A DNA stretch of 64,000 nucleotides from contig NZ_JADPMP010000001.1 in the NCBI RefSeq assembly GCF_015686655.1, positions 1-64,000 of the forward strand, read 5' to 3'. Origin of the DNA: Pontibacter sp. FD36. GTDB taxonomy: Bacteria > Bacteroidota > Bacteroidia > Cytophagales > Hymenobacteraceae. Below, in pieces: positions 27,121 through 36,110 of this stretch. A program made the translations under genes and the position numbers. A model generated the notes under the pieces. That model searched no databases. It was not told where the DNA came from and saw only the letters and a program-made list of their open reading frames with translations. The number at the start of each line of letters is the position of its first letter. Positions within the stretch are counted from its first letter, which is position 1.

Positions 27121-27630
27121 TTAATGTAGGTACGCTGCTATTTCATTTTCCTGGAGCACCACATCCACACGCTCCCGCAGGGTAGTGGCCAGCGAGTAAC
27201 CGGTATAGGTAGACGATACCGGGAATAGGGTATGGTGACGGTTCACCAGCGTCGCGATCTCCACTTTTTTGGGATTGTGCGGCAGCAGGGCGTTTAAGGT
27301 ATAGGCCAGTGTTTTGCCTGTGTTCAGCACATCATCCACAATAATCACGACGGCATTCTGGAGCGCAGTTCCCTCCGGGCTGATGGCAACCGGTGTTTGT
27401 AGCGGAGCTGTTTTGTCGAGTGTGACTTGCAGGAGCGTTACCTTGATAGGCGAAATCTTCTCCAGTTCCTGTGCCAGCATGCCTGCCAGGGTATAGCCGT
27501 TGCGGTGTATGCCTGCCAGCACAAGGGTCTGTTCCTCAAAGTTCTGCTCGTATACCTCATAAGCCATGCGGGTGATCTTTTGCTGGATCTGGCCCTGGTC
27601 GAGTATCAGGTTTTGCTGTGGGTGTGTCAT
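27121..27630 (-). CDS. Phosphoribosyltransferase (PyrR-like)
   Basis: A 169-residue type I phosphoribosyltransferase. The PRPP-binding loop is VVIIVDDVLNTGKTLAYTLNALL (key residues VDDVLNTGKT, about 96-105), and LVLAGIHRNGYTLA is a typical first strand-loop. The overall shape resembles PyrR or short PRTases of Bacteroidota. The base substrate cannot be fixed from the sequence, and there is no pyr operon here to support a PyrR role. Confidence 0.88.
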   Translation of the reverse strand: MTHPQQNLILDQGQIQQKITRMAYEVYEQNFEEQTLVLAGIHRNGYTLAGMLAQELEKISPIKVTLLQVTLDKTAPLQTPVAISPEGTALQNAVVIIVDDVLNTGKTLAYTLNALLPHNPKKVEIATLVNRHHTLFPVSSTYTGYSLATTLRERVDVVLQENEIAAYLH

Positions 27631-27758
27631 GTGGGTATCGGTGTAATGTATGGCGCTGTGCCTGAGACAAATTTATATAATTATCGATAGCAACTGCATA
27701 CCTGAGTAAATGAGTAAAATAATTTGGTTAGTAGCGTTTTAATTTCAAAAATACTTAT

Positions 27759-27766
27759 TAAATTTG
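27759..27766 (+). promoter_or_regulatory. -7 element for the L31 gene
   Basis: TAAATTTG is a perfect TAnnTTTG, 41 bases upstream of the start codon. A T-rich stretch (27737-27740) lies near the -33 position but is not a clear TTTG. Confidence 0.5.
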
Positions 27767-27807
27767 CAGTCCGATTCAGAAATTAAGGTTAATTAACGTT
27801 TATAATA

Positions 27808-28053
27808 ATGAAAAAAGGCATTCACCCAGAATACAGAGATGTGGTATTTCAGGATATGACGAGTGATTTCAAATTCATCACGCGTTCTACGATGAACTCT
27901 GACGAGAAAATCACGATGGAAGACGGCAAGGAGTATCCAGTGATCAAAGTGGAAGTTTCTTCTGCATCACATCCTTTCTACACTGGTAAAAACATCTTTG
28001 TGGATACTGCGGGTCGTGTGGAGCGTTTCAACACACGTTACAAGAAAAAATAA
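27808..28053 (+). CDS. rpmE: 50S ribosomal protein L31, type B
   Basis: An 81-residue ribosomal protein of the large subunit. [28 protein letters not shown] and the terminal RFNTRYKKK are diagnostic. It lacks the zinc-binding cysteines of type A L31, so it is the type B, zinc-independent form. It is transcribed alone from a good promoter and ends at a strong terminator. Confidence 0.98.
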   Translation: MKKGIHPEYRDVVFQDMTSDFKFITRSTMNSDEKITMEDGKEYPVIKVEVSSASHPFYTGKNIFVDTAGRVERFNTRYKKK

Positions 28054-28084
28054 GCAGGTATACCACCTGGTTAAAACGTTTCAG

Positions 28085-28120
28085 AAAAGTCTTCCTGAGA
28101 AATCGGGAAGACTTTTTTAT
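28085..28120 (+). terminator. Terminator of the L31 gene
   Basis: AAAAGTCTTCCTGA and TCGGGAAGACTTTT form an 11-14 bp stem closed by GAAA, followed by a T-run. It is nearly the same sequence as the hairpin at 28664-28700. Confidence 0.9.
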
Positions 28121-28199
28121 TTTTACCTTCAGTCGAGGCATTTGGCCCGGTTTCTGTTATAGCAAAAACTATATATAGATGCTTACTAAACCACTGACT

Positions 28200-28640
28200 A
28201 TGAAACTGAAAGCTACCCCTCTGTTTGCCATGCTGTCGCTCCTTGCCTTCGCCTCCTGCGACAAAACCGAAGAAGTTATACCTGAGCCCGAGCCTGTCGA
28301 TAAGACGGTGGTATTCCAGGTCTTTGGCAATCAGAATTTCTCTTACAGTCAGTATGCGGAGGAGGAGATCACGATTGAACTTTTGATTACCCGAACGAAC
28401 AGGGATGTAGCAGATGCGATTGAAACGGTGGTTTTCGACAGCACCTTTACGATGGCCTTGAAAGAGATACCTGTGCGGGCTAACAGAATCGTAATCAGGA
28501 AAACTGTGCCGGCGGTGCTGGATGCCGAAGAGGATGTGTTTATCGGAACAGGCTATACCTACAGGCAGAACTCCTTTGGCAAGAACCAAACCTTTCCTGC
28601 CGGCCAGCAAGAAAAGAATGTGGAACTGACGGTCTATTAA
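28200..28640 (+). CDS. Small lipoprotein, unknown
   Basis: A 146-residue protein with a lipoprotein signal (MKLKATPLFAMLSLLAFASC, lipobox ending at Cys20) and a beta-rich mature region. I chose ATG 28200 over ATG 28179 because it gives a standard signal peptide. The mature part shows alternating hydrophobic residues as in an Ig-like or sandwich fold. No family is recognised. It is flanked on both sides by near-identical hairpins. Confidence 0.75.
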   Translation: MKLKATPLFAMLSLLAFASCDKTEEVIPEPEPVDKTVVFQVFGNQNFSYSQYAEEEITIELLITRTNRDVADAIETVVFDSTFTMALKEIPVRANRIVIRKTVPAVLDAEEDVFIGTGYTYRQNSFGKNQTFPAGQQEKNVELTVY

Positions 28641-28663
28641 CGAAAAGATTATACCTAATTAAG

Positions 28664-28700
28664 CCAGTCTTCCTGAACTATTTCGGGAAGACTTTCTATT
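28664..28700 (+). terminator. Terminator after the lipoprotein gene
   Basis: AGTCTTCCTGAA pairs with TTCGGGAAGACT and is followed by a T-rich tract that also contains the promoter of the next gene. It shares the AGTCTTCCTGA/TCGGGAAGACT core with the hairpin at 28085-28120. Confidence 0.8.
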
Positions 28701-28704
28701 TTTG
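28697..28704 (+). promoter_or_regulatory. -7 element for the GlmU-like gene
   Basis: TATTTTTG fits TAnnTTTG and ends six bases before ATG 28710, implying a leaderless or nearly leaderless mRNA. The box overlaps the tail of the preceding terminator. Confidence 0.5.
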
Positions 28705-28709
28705 TAGCT

Positions 28710-29915
28710 ATGAATATCATTCTCTTCGATGAACCTGTTATCCGGCAGTCGCTATTGCCGCTGACTTTCACAAGGCCAGTGGCCGAGATCCGCGTTGGTA
28801 TTATGACCATTGCGGAGAAGTGGCAGACCTATGCGGGGGCAACCGTGTCGTATCTGACGCAAACATACCTGCAGCATAAGTTTCCGGCGATTTATGACAC
28901 GCACAATGTTTTTGTGAATGGTGCCGTATGTCCGGATGAAGAACTGATGGAGCAGGTGAAAACCCTGAAGGTAGGAGAGGGTCTGTATTGTGAAGGTTTG
29001 CTGGTTGCACTCAATGCCGATAACCTGGACCTGCACGATGCGGCAGACCTGGTCATGCATTCTTCTGCGAAAAAGATTGAATGTGTACCCAAGAGCATCA
29101 TTCGGGAGGTGTGGGAGATTTTCGTGCAGAACGGGGATCAGATCCGCAGCGACTTCAAAGTGTTGACGGAAGGTCGCATCAGCCAGCCTGTTGGTGACAA
29201 GTATACCATGGTGTATGGCGAGGAGAATATCTTCATCGAAGAGGGTGTGAAAATCCGTGCGGCCATACTCAATGCGGAAAACGGCCCTATTTACATCGGC
29301 AAGAATGCTCAGATACACGAAGGCGCAATCGTTAAAGGTCCGTTTGCGATCTGTGAAGGCAGCAACGTGAATGTTGGCGGTAAGATGCGAGGCGACGTAA
29401 CCATCGGGCCTTTCTCTAAAGTAGGCGGGGAAGTAGCCGCTTCGGTGATCTTTGGCTATACAAATAAAGGCCATGAAGGCTACCTGGGCAACTCGGTGTT
29501 AGGCGAATGGTGCAACCTGGGTGCCGATACAAATACATCAAACCTGAAAAACAACTACGCCGAGGTGAAGATCTGGAGCTACGCCAAAGGCGGCTTTAAA
29601 AGCACCGGTCAGCAGTTCTGTGGCCTGATCATGGGCGACCACAGTAAGTGCGGTATCAATACCATGTTCAATACAGGTACAGTAGTAGGTGTGAGTGCTA
29701 ACATCTTTGGGGCTGGCTATCCGCGCAACTTTATACCTTCCTTCGCCTGGGGAGGCGCCGCCGGCTTCGAAACCTTCCAGCTGCGCAAAGCAAACGAAGT
29801 AGCCGAGAAAGTAATGGAGCGCCGTAACCTGGCTTATGACAAAATAGAACAGGATATTATGGCGGATATCTTTGAACAAACCCGCGAATACCGGGTGTGG
29901 GATAGGAAAGTATAA
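28710..29915 (+). CDS. GlmU-like sugar-1-phosphate nucleotidyltransferase/acetyltransferase (Bacteroidota type)
   Basis: A 401-residue protein resembling the alternative GlmU family of Bacteroidota (TIGR03991 type). The N-terminal half is a diverged nucleotidyltransferase (MNIILFDEPVIRQSLLPLTF, TRPVAEIRVG). The C-terminal half (about residues 185-345) has a left-handed beta-helix of hexapeptide repeats, visible as I/V-x-x-G-x-x spacing around IYIGKNAQIHEGAIVKGP and NVGGKMRGDVTIGP. It would act in UDP-GlcNAc synthesis for peptidoglycan and LPS. The family is clear; the exact activities are inferred from the family. Confidence 0.9.
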   Translation: MNIILFDEPVIRQSLLPLTFTRPVAEIRVGIMTIAEKWQTYAGATVSYLTQTYLQHKFPAIYDTHNVFVNGAVCPDEELMEQVKTLKVGEGLYCEGLLVALNADNLDLHDAADLVMHSSAKKIECVPKSIIREVWEIFVQNGDQIRSDFKVLTEGRISQPVGDKYTMVYGEENIFIEEGVKIRAAILNAENGPIYIGKNAQIHEGAIVKGPFAICEGSNVNVGGKMRGDVTIGPFSKVGGEVAASVIFGYTNKGHEGYLGNSVLGEWCNLGADTNTSNLKNNYAEVKIWSYAKGGFKSTGQQFCGLIMGDHSKCGINTMFNTGTVVGVSANIFGAGYPRNFIPSFAWGGAAGFETFQLRKANEVAEKVMERRNLAYDKIEQDIMADIFEQTREYRVWDRKV

Positions 29916-30057
29916 TTGTTGGTTGTTAATTGCTAATTGTTGGTTTAAAAATGGGAATTGTCTCCAATTGATAAAGAGACTACTTCCATTATTTCCAACA
30001 ATCCGATTAGTATAGAGCAATTGACAATCATCAATCAATAATTAACAACCAACAATT
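29914..30057. repeat. Long-spaced 18-bp inverted repeat, AT-rich
   Basis: AATTGTTGGTTGTTAATT (29914-29931) is the exact reverse complement of 30040-30057. The 108 bases between contain further ATTGTTGG/AATTG-like fragments. It fills the gap between the GlmU-like gene and holB. Confidence 0.8.
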
Positions 30058-30063
30058 CAAAAA

Positions 30064-31191
30064 TTGCATTTCTCTCAAATAATAGGACATCAGGAAACGA
30101 AAACCTTGCTGGTTAATTCGGTGCGGCAAAACCATGTGGCGCATGCGCAGCTGTTTCTGGGGCAGGAGGGAAGTGCCAATCTGGCTATGGCGCTAGCCTA
30201 TGCCACCTACATCAACTGCGAGGACCGGCAAGCCGATGATTCATGTGGAACGTGCAATAGCTGCGTGAAAATGAACAAGCTGGTGCACCCCGATTTCAAC
30301 TTCGTGATGCCCGTGACCAGCACCAAGTCCGTGACCAAGGATGTACTGAGCCAGAAGTTCCTGACGGAGTGGCGGGAGTTTGTACTGGCCAACCCCTATC
30401 AGGGGCTGAATGAGTGGATGCAGCATATTGGTGCCGAGAACAAGCAAGGGAATATCTCCAAAGAGGAAAGCCGTCAGTTGGTGAAGCTGGTTTCACTGAA
30501 AGCCTTTGAAGGGGATTATAAGATCGTGCTGATCTGGCTACCGGAACTGATGCACCCATTCGCCGCCAATGCGCTGCTCAAATTACTGGAGGAACCACCC
30601 GCTAAAACACTTTTTCTGCTGGTGTCGCAATCAGCCGAGAAATTGCTGGCGACCATTACCTCCCGTACCCAGATTGTGCAGGTGCGGGCTTTCACTGAAG
30701 GTGAGGTCATCTCATACCTGCAGGAGAAGCACGGTCTTGACGACACAGCTGCTTACCAGGTAGCACAATTGGCTGAAGGTAGCCTGAACGCCGCTACCAA
30801 ACTCACCAGCGAGGTCAGCAGCGACTATTTCACCTTCTTCACCGACTGGATGCGAAACTGCTATAGCTACAAATTCGACAAGGTGGTGGACTTCAGTGAG
30901 GAGTTTCAGAAGCTGGGACGTGAGAACCAGAAGAACTTTCTGCTCTATGCGCTCAACCTCTTCCGCAAGGTGATGCTCTACGGTGTGGATCCTTCGCTGA
31001 TCGCTTATTTGCCCTCAAACGAGCTCGATTTCGTACAGAAGTTCTCGAAGCTGATAACACAAAACAATGCCGATAAACTGACGCAGGAACTCAATGAGGC
31101 ACATTATCACATAGAGCGAAATGCCAATCCGAAAATGGTTTTCGTGGACAGCTCTATCCAGATCGCCCAGTACCTGCGCAATGCTAACTAA
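30064..31191 (+). CDS. holB: DNA polymerase III subunit delta prime
   Basis: A 375-residue clamp-loader subunit. The N-terminus QIIGHQETKTLLVNSVRQ is typical, as are the zinc-binding cysteines of the CEDRQADDSCGTCNSC cluster and the LLKLLEEPPAKTLFLL segment with the SRC-like TSRTQ. The P-loop is degenerate (LGQEGSANLAMA), as expected for a non-ATPase delta prime. The start is TTG 30064; no in-frame ATG gives the conserved N-terminus. It is followed nine bases later by hemC, so the two are cotranscribed. Confidence 0.93.
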   Translation: MHFSQIIGHQETKTLLVNSVRQNHVAHAQLFLGQEGSANLAMALAYATYINCEDRQADDSCGTCNSCVKMNKLVHPDFNFVMPVTSTKSVTKDVLSQKFLTEWREFVLANPYQGLNEWMQHIGAENKQGNISKEESRQLVKLVSLKAFEGDYKIVLIWLPELMHPFAANALLKLLEEPPAKTLFLLVSQSAEKLLATITSRTQIVQVRAFTEGEVISYLQEKHGLDDTAAYQVAQLAEGSLNAATKLTSEVSSDYFTFFTDWMRNCYSYKFDKVVDFSEEFQKLGRENQKNFLLYALNLFRKVMLYGVDPSLIAYLPSNELDFVQKFSKLITQNNADKLTQELNEAHYHIERNANPKMVFVDSSIQIAQYLRNAN

Positions 31192-31200
31192 GAAGATATC

Positions 31201-32154
31201 ATGGAAAATAATACAGCGATAAAAACCATCAACATCGGAACACGCGGCAGTAAGCTGGCACTTTGGCAGGCGCACGCCGTAGCCGACAAACTACAGGCCG
31301 CAGGTTTGGATACTGAGATCGTGATCATCAGTACTAAAGGCGACCAGATATTAGACCGCTCCCTCGATAAGATCGGCTCGAAAGGCGTATTCACTGAAGA
31401 ACTGGAAGTAGGCCTGCGAGACGGCAGCATCGACATAGCCGTGCACAGTGCTAAAGATGTGCAGTCGTCTATACCTGAGGATCTGGAACTGGTAGCCTTT
31501 ATGGAGCGCGAGCAGGTGAACGATGTGATTCTGTCTTTTAACCCGGATTTCAAGCTGGAGCGCGACAGCAAGGTGGTAATTGGCACTTCGTCAACGCGCC
31601 GCAAGGCTTTGCTCAGAAAATACTACCCGAACGTGACCACCGCCGAGTCACGCGGCAACCTGCAGACGCGTTTGCAGAAACTCAAGGACGGACAGTTTGA
31701 TGCTCTGATGCTGGCTTACGCTGGTGTGTTCCGGATGGGTTATGACGACCTGATCGTGCATACCTTCCCGGAAGATGAGTTTATACCTGCCGCCGGTCAG
31801 GGCAGCGTGGCTGTAGAGTGCGCCCGCAACCTGGAGCCGGAGCTAAAGCAGCAACTAAAAGACGCGCTTGACCATGCAGAAACCCATGTTTGCCTGGTGG
31901 CAGAACGGGCTTTCCTGCGCACCATGGAAGGCGGCTGCAGTATACCTTCTTTCGCACTGGCTACCTTAACAGCTGAAGGCAAGGTGAGCATTCAGGGTGG
32001 ATTGGTAAGTCTGGATGGACAGCAGCACCTGTACGATAAGTTTGAGGGCGATCAGGCAGAAGCTGAGTCGCTGGGTGTGAAGCTGGCTGAAACGATTCTG
32101 GGTCGTGGTGGTGATCAGATATTGAAAGACATCAGAGCTGAAAGAGGCGAATAG
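31201..32154 (+). CDS. hemC: Hydroxymethylbilane synthase (porphobilinogen deaminase)
   Basis: A 317-residue enzyme that polymerises four porphobilinogens in haem synthesis. Motifs are IGTRGSKLALWQA, HSAKDVQSSIPEDL, GTSSTRRKALL, ESRGNLQTRLQKL and the cofactor-attachment loop MEGGCSIPSFA, where the Cys holds the dipyrromethane. The length is normal. It follows holB closely and ends at a hairpin terminator. No other hem gene is in the window. Confidence 0.98.
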   Translation: MENNTAIKTINIGTRGSKLALWQAHAVADKLQAAGLDTEIVIISTKGDQILDRSLDKIGSKGVFTEELEVGLRDGSIDIAVHSAKDVQSSIPEDLELVAFMEREQVNDVILSFNPDFKLERDSKVVIGTSSTRRKALLRKYYPNVTTAESRGNLQTRLQKLKDGQFDALMLAYAGVFRMGYDDLIVHTFPEDEFIPAAGQGSVAVECARNLEPELKQQLKDALDHAETHVCLVAERAFLRTMEGGCSIPSFALATLTAEGKVSIQGGLVSLDGQQHLYDKFEGDQAEAESLGVKLAETILGRGGDQILKDIRAERGE

Positions 32155-32182
32155 CCTGTCAGAAAACTATACCTCCGTAAAA

Positions 32183-32221
32183 TAAAAACGGGTCGCTTGC
32201 TTTTCGCAGGCGGCCCGTTTC
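32183..32221. terminator. Terminator between hemC and the symporter gene
   Basis: AAACGGGTCGCTTGC and GCAGGCGGCCCGTTT form a 15-bp stem (one or two G-T pairs) around TTTTC. A/T ends allow use on both strands. Confidence 0.85.
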
Positions 32222-32227
32222 TGTTGT

Positions 32228-32257
32228 AGGTATAAAGTATACCTGTTATCTATACCT
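32228..32257. repeat. Short palindrome plus extra octamer copy
   Basis: AGGTATA (32228-32234) and TATACCT (32238-32244) are inverted around AAG, and CTATACCT follows at 32250-32257. All three are copies or near-copies of the dispersed AGGTATAG octamer, between the hemC terminator and the stop of the symporter gene. Confidence 0.75.
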
Positions 32258-33821
32258 ATGCCTCAGCTTCAGCTTTTAAATGTGCCGCTTCAACCGCCGC
32301 CGGTGTGAACGGCTGTTTTTTACTGGAGCGTGCATAGGCTAGGAAAGCCTGCATCTCGTTTTTCACGACCGGGGCCAGGATGAACAAACCTATCAGGTTC
32401 GGAATACTCATCGCAAAAAGCATCGCATCAGAGAAGGCTACGACACTATTGAGTTGGATCGGTGCACCCAGTACCACGAAGGCGCAGAACAATACTTTAA
32501 AAGAGATATCAGCCGACTTAGTGTGGCCAAACAGATAGGTCCAGGACTTCAGACCGTAGTATGACCAGGTAATCATGGTAGAGAAAGCGAACAGGATAAC
32601 TGCAGCAGCAAGTATAAGCGGAAACCAGTCGATTACGGTGGCGAAAGCGGAAGAGGTAAGTGCAATGCCGTCGCCTGTGTCCTGGGTATAGGCACCCGTA
32701 ACAACTATTACGAGGGCCGTCATGGTACAGACAACTACTGTGTCAATGAAAGGCTCCAGTGAAGCGACGAAACCTTCCGTTACAGGCATGTTGGTTTTCA
32801 CGGCGGAGTGCGCAATGGAGGCCGAGCCTATACCTGCCTCGTTCGAGAAAATACCACGGCGCAAGCCTTGAATCATAACGCCAACCACACCGCCGCCAAT
32901 GGCCGTTGTAGTGAAGGCACCTTCAAAAATAGCCACAAAAGCTGCTGGGATTAAAGTAAAGTTGACCAGCAAAACTATAATAGCAGCCACAATGTAAACG
33001 CCGCACATCAACGGAACCACTTTCTCGGTTACCCGGGCTATGCTCTTCATACCTCCCAGAATCACCAAACCTACCAGCACAGCCATAATCAAACCGAACA
33101 TCCAGGAATTACCGCCTCCAAAGAAGGAAGCCTCTGCGCCGCCCGTTACGGATATAAACTGCTGCGTTGCCTGATTGATCTGGAACATGTTGCCTGCTCC
33201 CAGTGCACCGCCTATACACATCACTGCAAAAAAAGCAGCCAGGAATTTACCCAGGCCCGTCATGCCACGTTCCTGCAATCCCTTTTTTAAGTAGTGCATC
33301 GGTCCGCCTGATACGGTGCCGTCGGCATGCACATCGCGGTACTTCACACCCAGCGTACACGAAACAAACTTAGTGGACATACCGAAAAGGCCTGCCATGA
33401 TCATCCAGAAGGTAGCACCTGGTCCGCCGAGTGATATGGCGATGGCCACACCCGCAATATTGCCCAGGCCTACTGTGCCAGATACAGCAGCTGTCAGCGC
33501 CTGGAAGTGGGACACCTCTCCGGGGGCACCGGGCTGGTTGTACTTGCCGCGCACAATGTCCAGCGCATACTTAAACCCTCTGATGTTGACGAAGCCCAGG
33601 TATACAGTAAAGAATAGCGCGCCAGCCAGCAACCAGACCAGGATAAGTGGTATACCTGTGCCAGCCACTTGTACTTCATAGAAGATGATGTCAGAAATGA
33701 ACTGCGCAGTAGGAGCTACGGCTGCTTCAATTTTTTCGTCGATAGTGGTGGAGGGAGCCTGTGCCTGCGCACCGCCTGAAGCAGCAAGGCTAAGACCTGT
33801 TATGAGTAGTACTTTTTTCAT
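32256..33821 (-). CDS. Alanine/glycine:cation symporter (AGCS family)
   Basis: A 521-residue inner-membrane Na+ (or H+)-coupled amino acid symporter. AGCS hallmarks include the [26 protein letters not shown] region (key segment GLGNIAGVA), [29 protein letters not shown], and [16 protein letters not shown] near the C-terminus. I chose ATG 33821 over an upstream ATG because it yields a cleavable-looking signal segment ([21 protein letters not shown]) ahead of a short periplasmic tail. Substrates in the family are alanine and glycine. Confidence 0.93.
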   Translation of the reverse strand: MKKVLLITGLSLAASGGAQAQAPSTTIDEKIEAAVAPTAQFISDIIFYEVQVAGTGIPLILVWLLAGALFFTVYLGFVNIRGFKYALDIVRGKYNQPGAPGEVSHFQALTAAVSGTVGLGNIAGVAIAISLGGPGATFWMIMAGLFGMSTKFVSCTLGVKYRDVHADGTVSGGPMHYLKKGLQERGMTGLGKFLAAFFAVMCIGGALGAGNMFQINQATQQFISVTGGAEASFFGGGNSWMFGLIMAVLVGLVILGGMKSIARVTEKVVPLMCGVYIVAAIIVLLVNFTLIPAAFVAIFEGAFTTTAIGGGVVGVMIQGLRRGIFSNEAGIGSASIAHSAVKTNMPVTEGFVASLEPFIDTVVVCTMTALVIVVTGAYTQDTGDGIALTSSAFATVIDWFPLILAAAVILFAFSTMITWSYYGLKSWTYLFGHTKSADISFKVLFCAFVVLGAPIQLNSVVAFSDAMLFAMSIPNLIGLFILAPVVKNEMQAFLAYARSSKKQPFTPAAVEAAHLKAEAEA

Positions 33822-34115
33822 TAAATAAGGGTAGGTAAGTTTAGTCAGCATGCATGAATATAACTTTATTTGACGGAAGTAGGAAATTAACATCTAATTT
33901 GCTTCCGCAGGTACAGCATAAAGTTCTTAAAGTGCAAGCTATACCCTGTATACGAAAGGGCTCTCTTCACATGATGCTGTGGGTGTGGATTTTATTCTGA
34001 AATAGAAGTATTCGTATGAGGGGGCAGAAAATGAGGTCAATGCGTGAAAAGGTGCCAAAAAGGCTTAAATTTGAAATTTAGACCTAATTTTAGACGATAA
34101 ACCTATACCACAAAC

Positions 34116-34757
34116 ATGAATCTGCTTAGAAAGATCGCTACTTTCATGATACTGCTGGCCTTGTTGCCTATGGCCGTACTGGCTCAGAAAGCTCCGAAAG
34201 GCAAAGACCAACTGGTAACCATCTCTACGCCGCATGGCGAAATGAAACTGCTGCTCTACGACGACACGCCTCTGCACAAAGACAACTTCCTGAAACTTAT
34301 CCGCGAGGGCTACTACGACGGCACTACCTTCCACAGGGTAATCGATGGCTTTATGATACAGGGGGGCGATCCGAACACCAAAGACGATGACCCGCGCAAC
34401 GACGGTATGGGTAATCCGGGCTATACCATTCCCGCTGAGATCAAGCCGAAGTACAAACATGTGCGGGGCGCTCTGGCCGCTGCCCGTATGGGTGACCAGG
34501 TGAATCCTAAAAAAGAGTCGAGCGGTTCGCAGTTCTACATCGTGGAAAACCACCAGGGCACGCCACAATTGGATGAAGCTTATACAGTGTTCGGGCAGGT
34601 GATCGACGGCCTGGATGTGATCGATAAAATAGCTGAACAAGCTGTAGACGGCCGTAACCGACCGCTTTCGGATGTGAAAATAACTGTGAAAGTGGAGGAC
34701 GTGAAAAAGAAGAAGATAGCCCGCAAGTACAACTATACCTATCCGCAGGCAAATTAA
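34116..34757 (+). CDS. Cyclophilin-type peptidyl-prolyl isomerase, exported
   Basis: A 213-residue protein with a signal peptide (MNLLRKIATFMILLALLPMAVLAQ) and one cyclophilin domain (about residues 30-205). Hallmarks are TTFHRVIDGFMIQGGDP, SGSQFYIVENH and YTVFGQVIDGLDVI, which include the catalytic Arg and Phe of the FHR..F..Q motif. It should help folding of envelope proteins in the periplasm. The C-terminus is basic (KKKKIARKYNY). Monocistronic. Confidence 0.96.
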   Translation: MNLLRKIATFMILLALLPMAVLAQKAPKGKDQLVTISTPHGEMKLLLYDDTPLHKDNFLKLIREGYYDGTTFHRVIDGFMIQGGDPNTKDDDPRNDGMGNPGYTIPAEIKPKYKHVRGALAAARMGDQVNPKKESSGSQFYIVENHQGTPQLDEAYTVFGQVIDGLDVIDKIAEQAVDGRNRPLSDVKITVKVEDVKKKKIARKYNYTYPQAN

Positions 34758-35079
34758 CTTTCGTTGGAGCTGACTGTCTGTTTTTCATTTAATAGAGAAA
34801 CGCACAGTAACTGTAGAATCTTAAGCCAAATGGCAGTTTCCTTTAGTGGGAGAGGGCTGATGCACTTGTTATCATGAACAGGGCTGTTTTATTATGAGAA
34901 AACAAGCTCCCTTCCCCCAGAGGTTAAGCCAATGCCATTTGCTACCAAGATCCTTTCAGGATGACAAAAGTAAAACGGAATGACCTCGCTCCCAAGTGGA
35001 CTTAGTTTGCAAGCTAATACCAAACCAAGCATAGAAGAACTCTACTGAGAATCTTCACCTAAACCAAGAAACAGAAAAC
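34758..35079. other. 322-base gap with nothing recognised
   Basis: Between the cyclophilin and RmlD-like genes I see no ORF, structured RNA, repeat or strong terminator. It presumably holds the promoter of the RmlD-like gene, but no TAnnTTTG box stands out. Confidence 0.4.
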
Positions 35080-35988
35080 ATGAAAAGAATACTGATTACA
35101 GGCTCCAACGGCCTGCTGGGCCAGAAACTGGTTACCCTGTTACTTCCTCGCACCGATGTAGAACTGCTGGCAACCAGCCGTGGCGATAATAAATTAGCTG
35201 AGATCTTCCCGACATTGGCTTTTGCCTCGATGGATGTGACCAACCCGATAGAAGTGGAGCAAGTGGTAGCAGACTTTAAACCAACGCATCTGATCCATAC
35301 CGCTGCCATGACGAACGTGGACCAGTGCGAGTCTGACCGTGAGGGTGCTCTCAGGCTCAACCGCGACGCAGTGGCCTTTGTAGTAGAGGCCTGCGAAAAG
35401 CACAATGTCCACCTGATCCACCTCTCCACCGACTTTATTTTTGATGGAGAGGATGGTCCTTATGACGAGGAAGCGGAGGGCAACCCGATCAGTTTTTATG
35501 GTGAAACCAAACTGATGGCCGAGGAGATCGTGAAAAAGGCGAAATGCAAGTGGACGATACTCCGCACCGTGCTGGTGTACGGCGTGGTGCACGACTACGG
35601 CCGCACGAACATTGTGCTGTGGGTGCGTGATAGCCTGCGGGCCGGCAAAGTGATCAAAGTAGTAACCGATCAGTTCCGTACCCCAACGCTGGCTGAGGAC
35701 CTGGCCATGGGCTGCTGGCTGGCCGTGCAGCACGACGCCGAAGGCATCTACAACATCTCAGGTAAGGAAATGTACACACCTTATGACATGGCAATGCTCG
35801 TAGCTGACTACTTCGACCTGGACAAATCACTCATCGATAAAGCTGATGGCAGCACCTTTTCGCAACCTGCCAAGCGTCCGCCGCGCACTGGTTTTATCAT
35901 CACCAAAGCCGAGCGTGAACTAGGGTACAAGCCCCATACCTTTGAAGAGGGTATAGCCATGGTCGCAGAACAGGCTGATATGTATTAA
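35080..35988 (+). CDS. RmlD-like NAD-dependent sugar reductase/SDR
   Basis: A 302-residue extended short-chain dehydrogenase of the dTDP-4-dehydrorhamnose reductase (RmlD) type. It shows the Rossmann motif GSNGLLGQ (residues 7-14), THLIHTAAMTNVDQCE, STDFIFDGEDGPYDEE, the catalytic YGETK motif, and RTVLVYG. There is no rml operon nearby. Many such stand-alone proteins have unknown substrates, so the dTDP-rhamnose role is not assured. Confidence 0.88.
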   Translation: MKRILITGSNGLLGQKLVTLLLPRTDVELLATSRGDNKLAEIFPTLAFASMDVTNPIEVEQVVADFKPTHLIHTAAMTNVDQCESDREGALRLNRDAVAFVVEACEKHNVHLIHLSTDFIFDGEDGPYDEEAEGNPISFYGETKLMAEEIVKKAKCKWTILRTVLVYGVVHDYGRTNIVLWVRDSLRAGKVIKVVTDQFRTPTLAEDLAMGCWLAVQHDAEGIYNISGKEMYTPYDMAMLVADYFDLDKSLIDKADGSTFSQPAKRPPRTGFIITKAERELGYKPHTFEEGIAMVAEQADMY

Positions 35989-36110
35989 AAATATTGAATT
36001 TAATATGGTTCAATCAGAACCATTGTTTAAATTGTAAGCTTTAAATCCCTATTATCCGTGCCTTTACACTAAACCAACTAATCTAAACTAACCAACCTTT
36101 ACCTCTTTTT

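Noticed and set aside
27200-27222. CCGGTAT...ATACCGG inverted repeat as a regulatory site
   Set aside because: It lies within the phosphoribosyltransferase coding region, is only seven bases per arm and uses the abundant GGTATA core, so chance pairing is likely.
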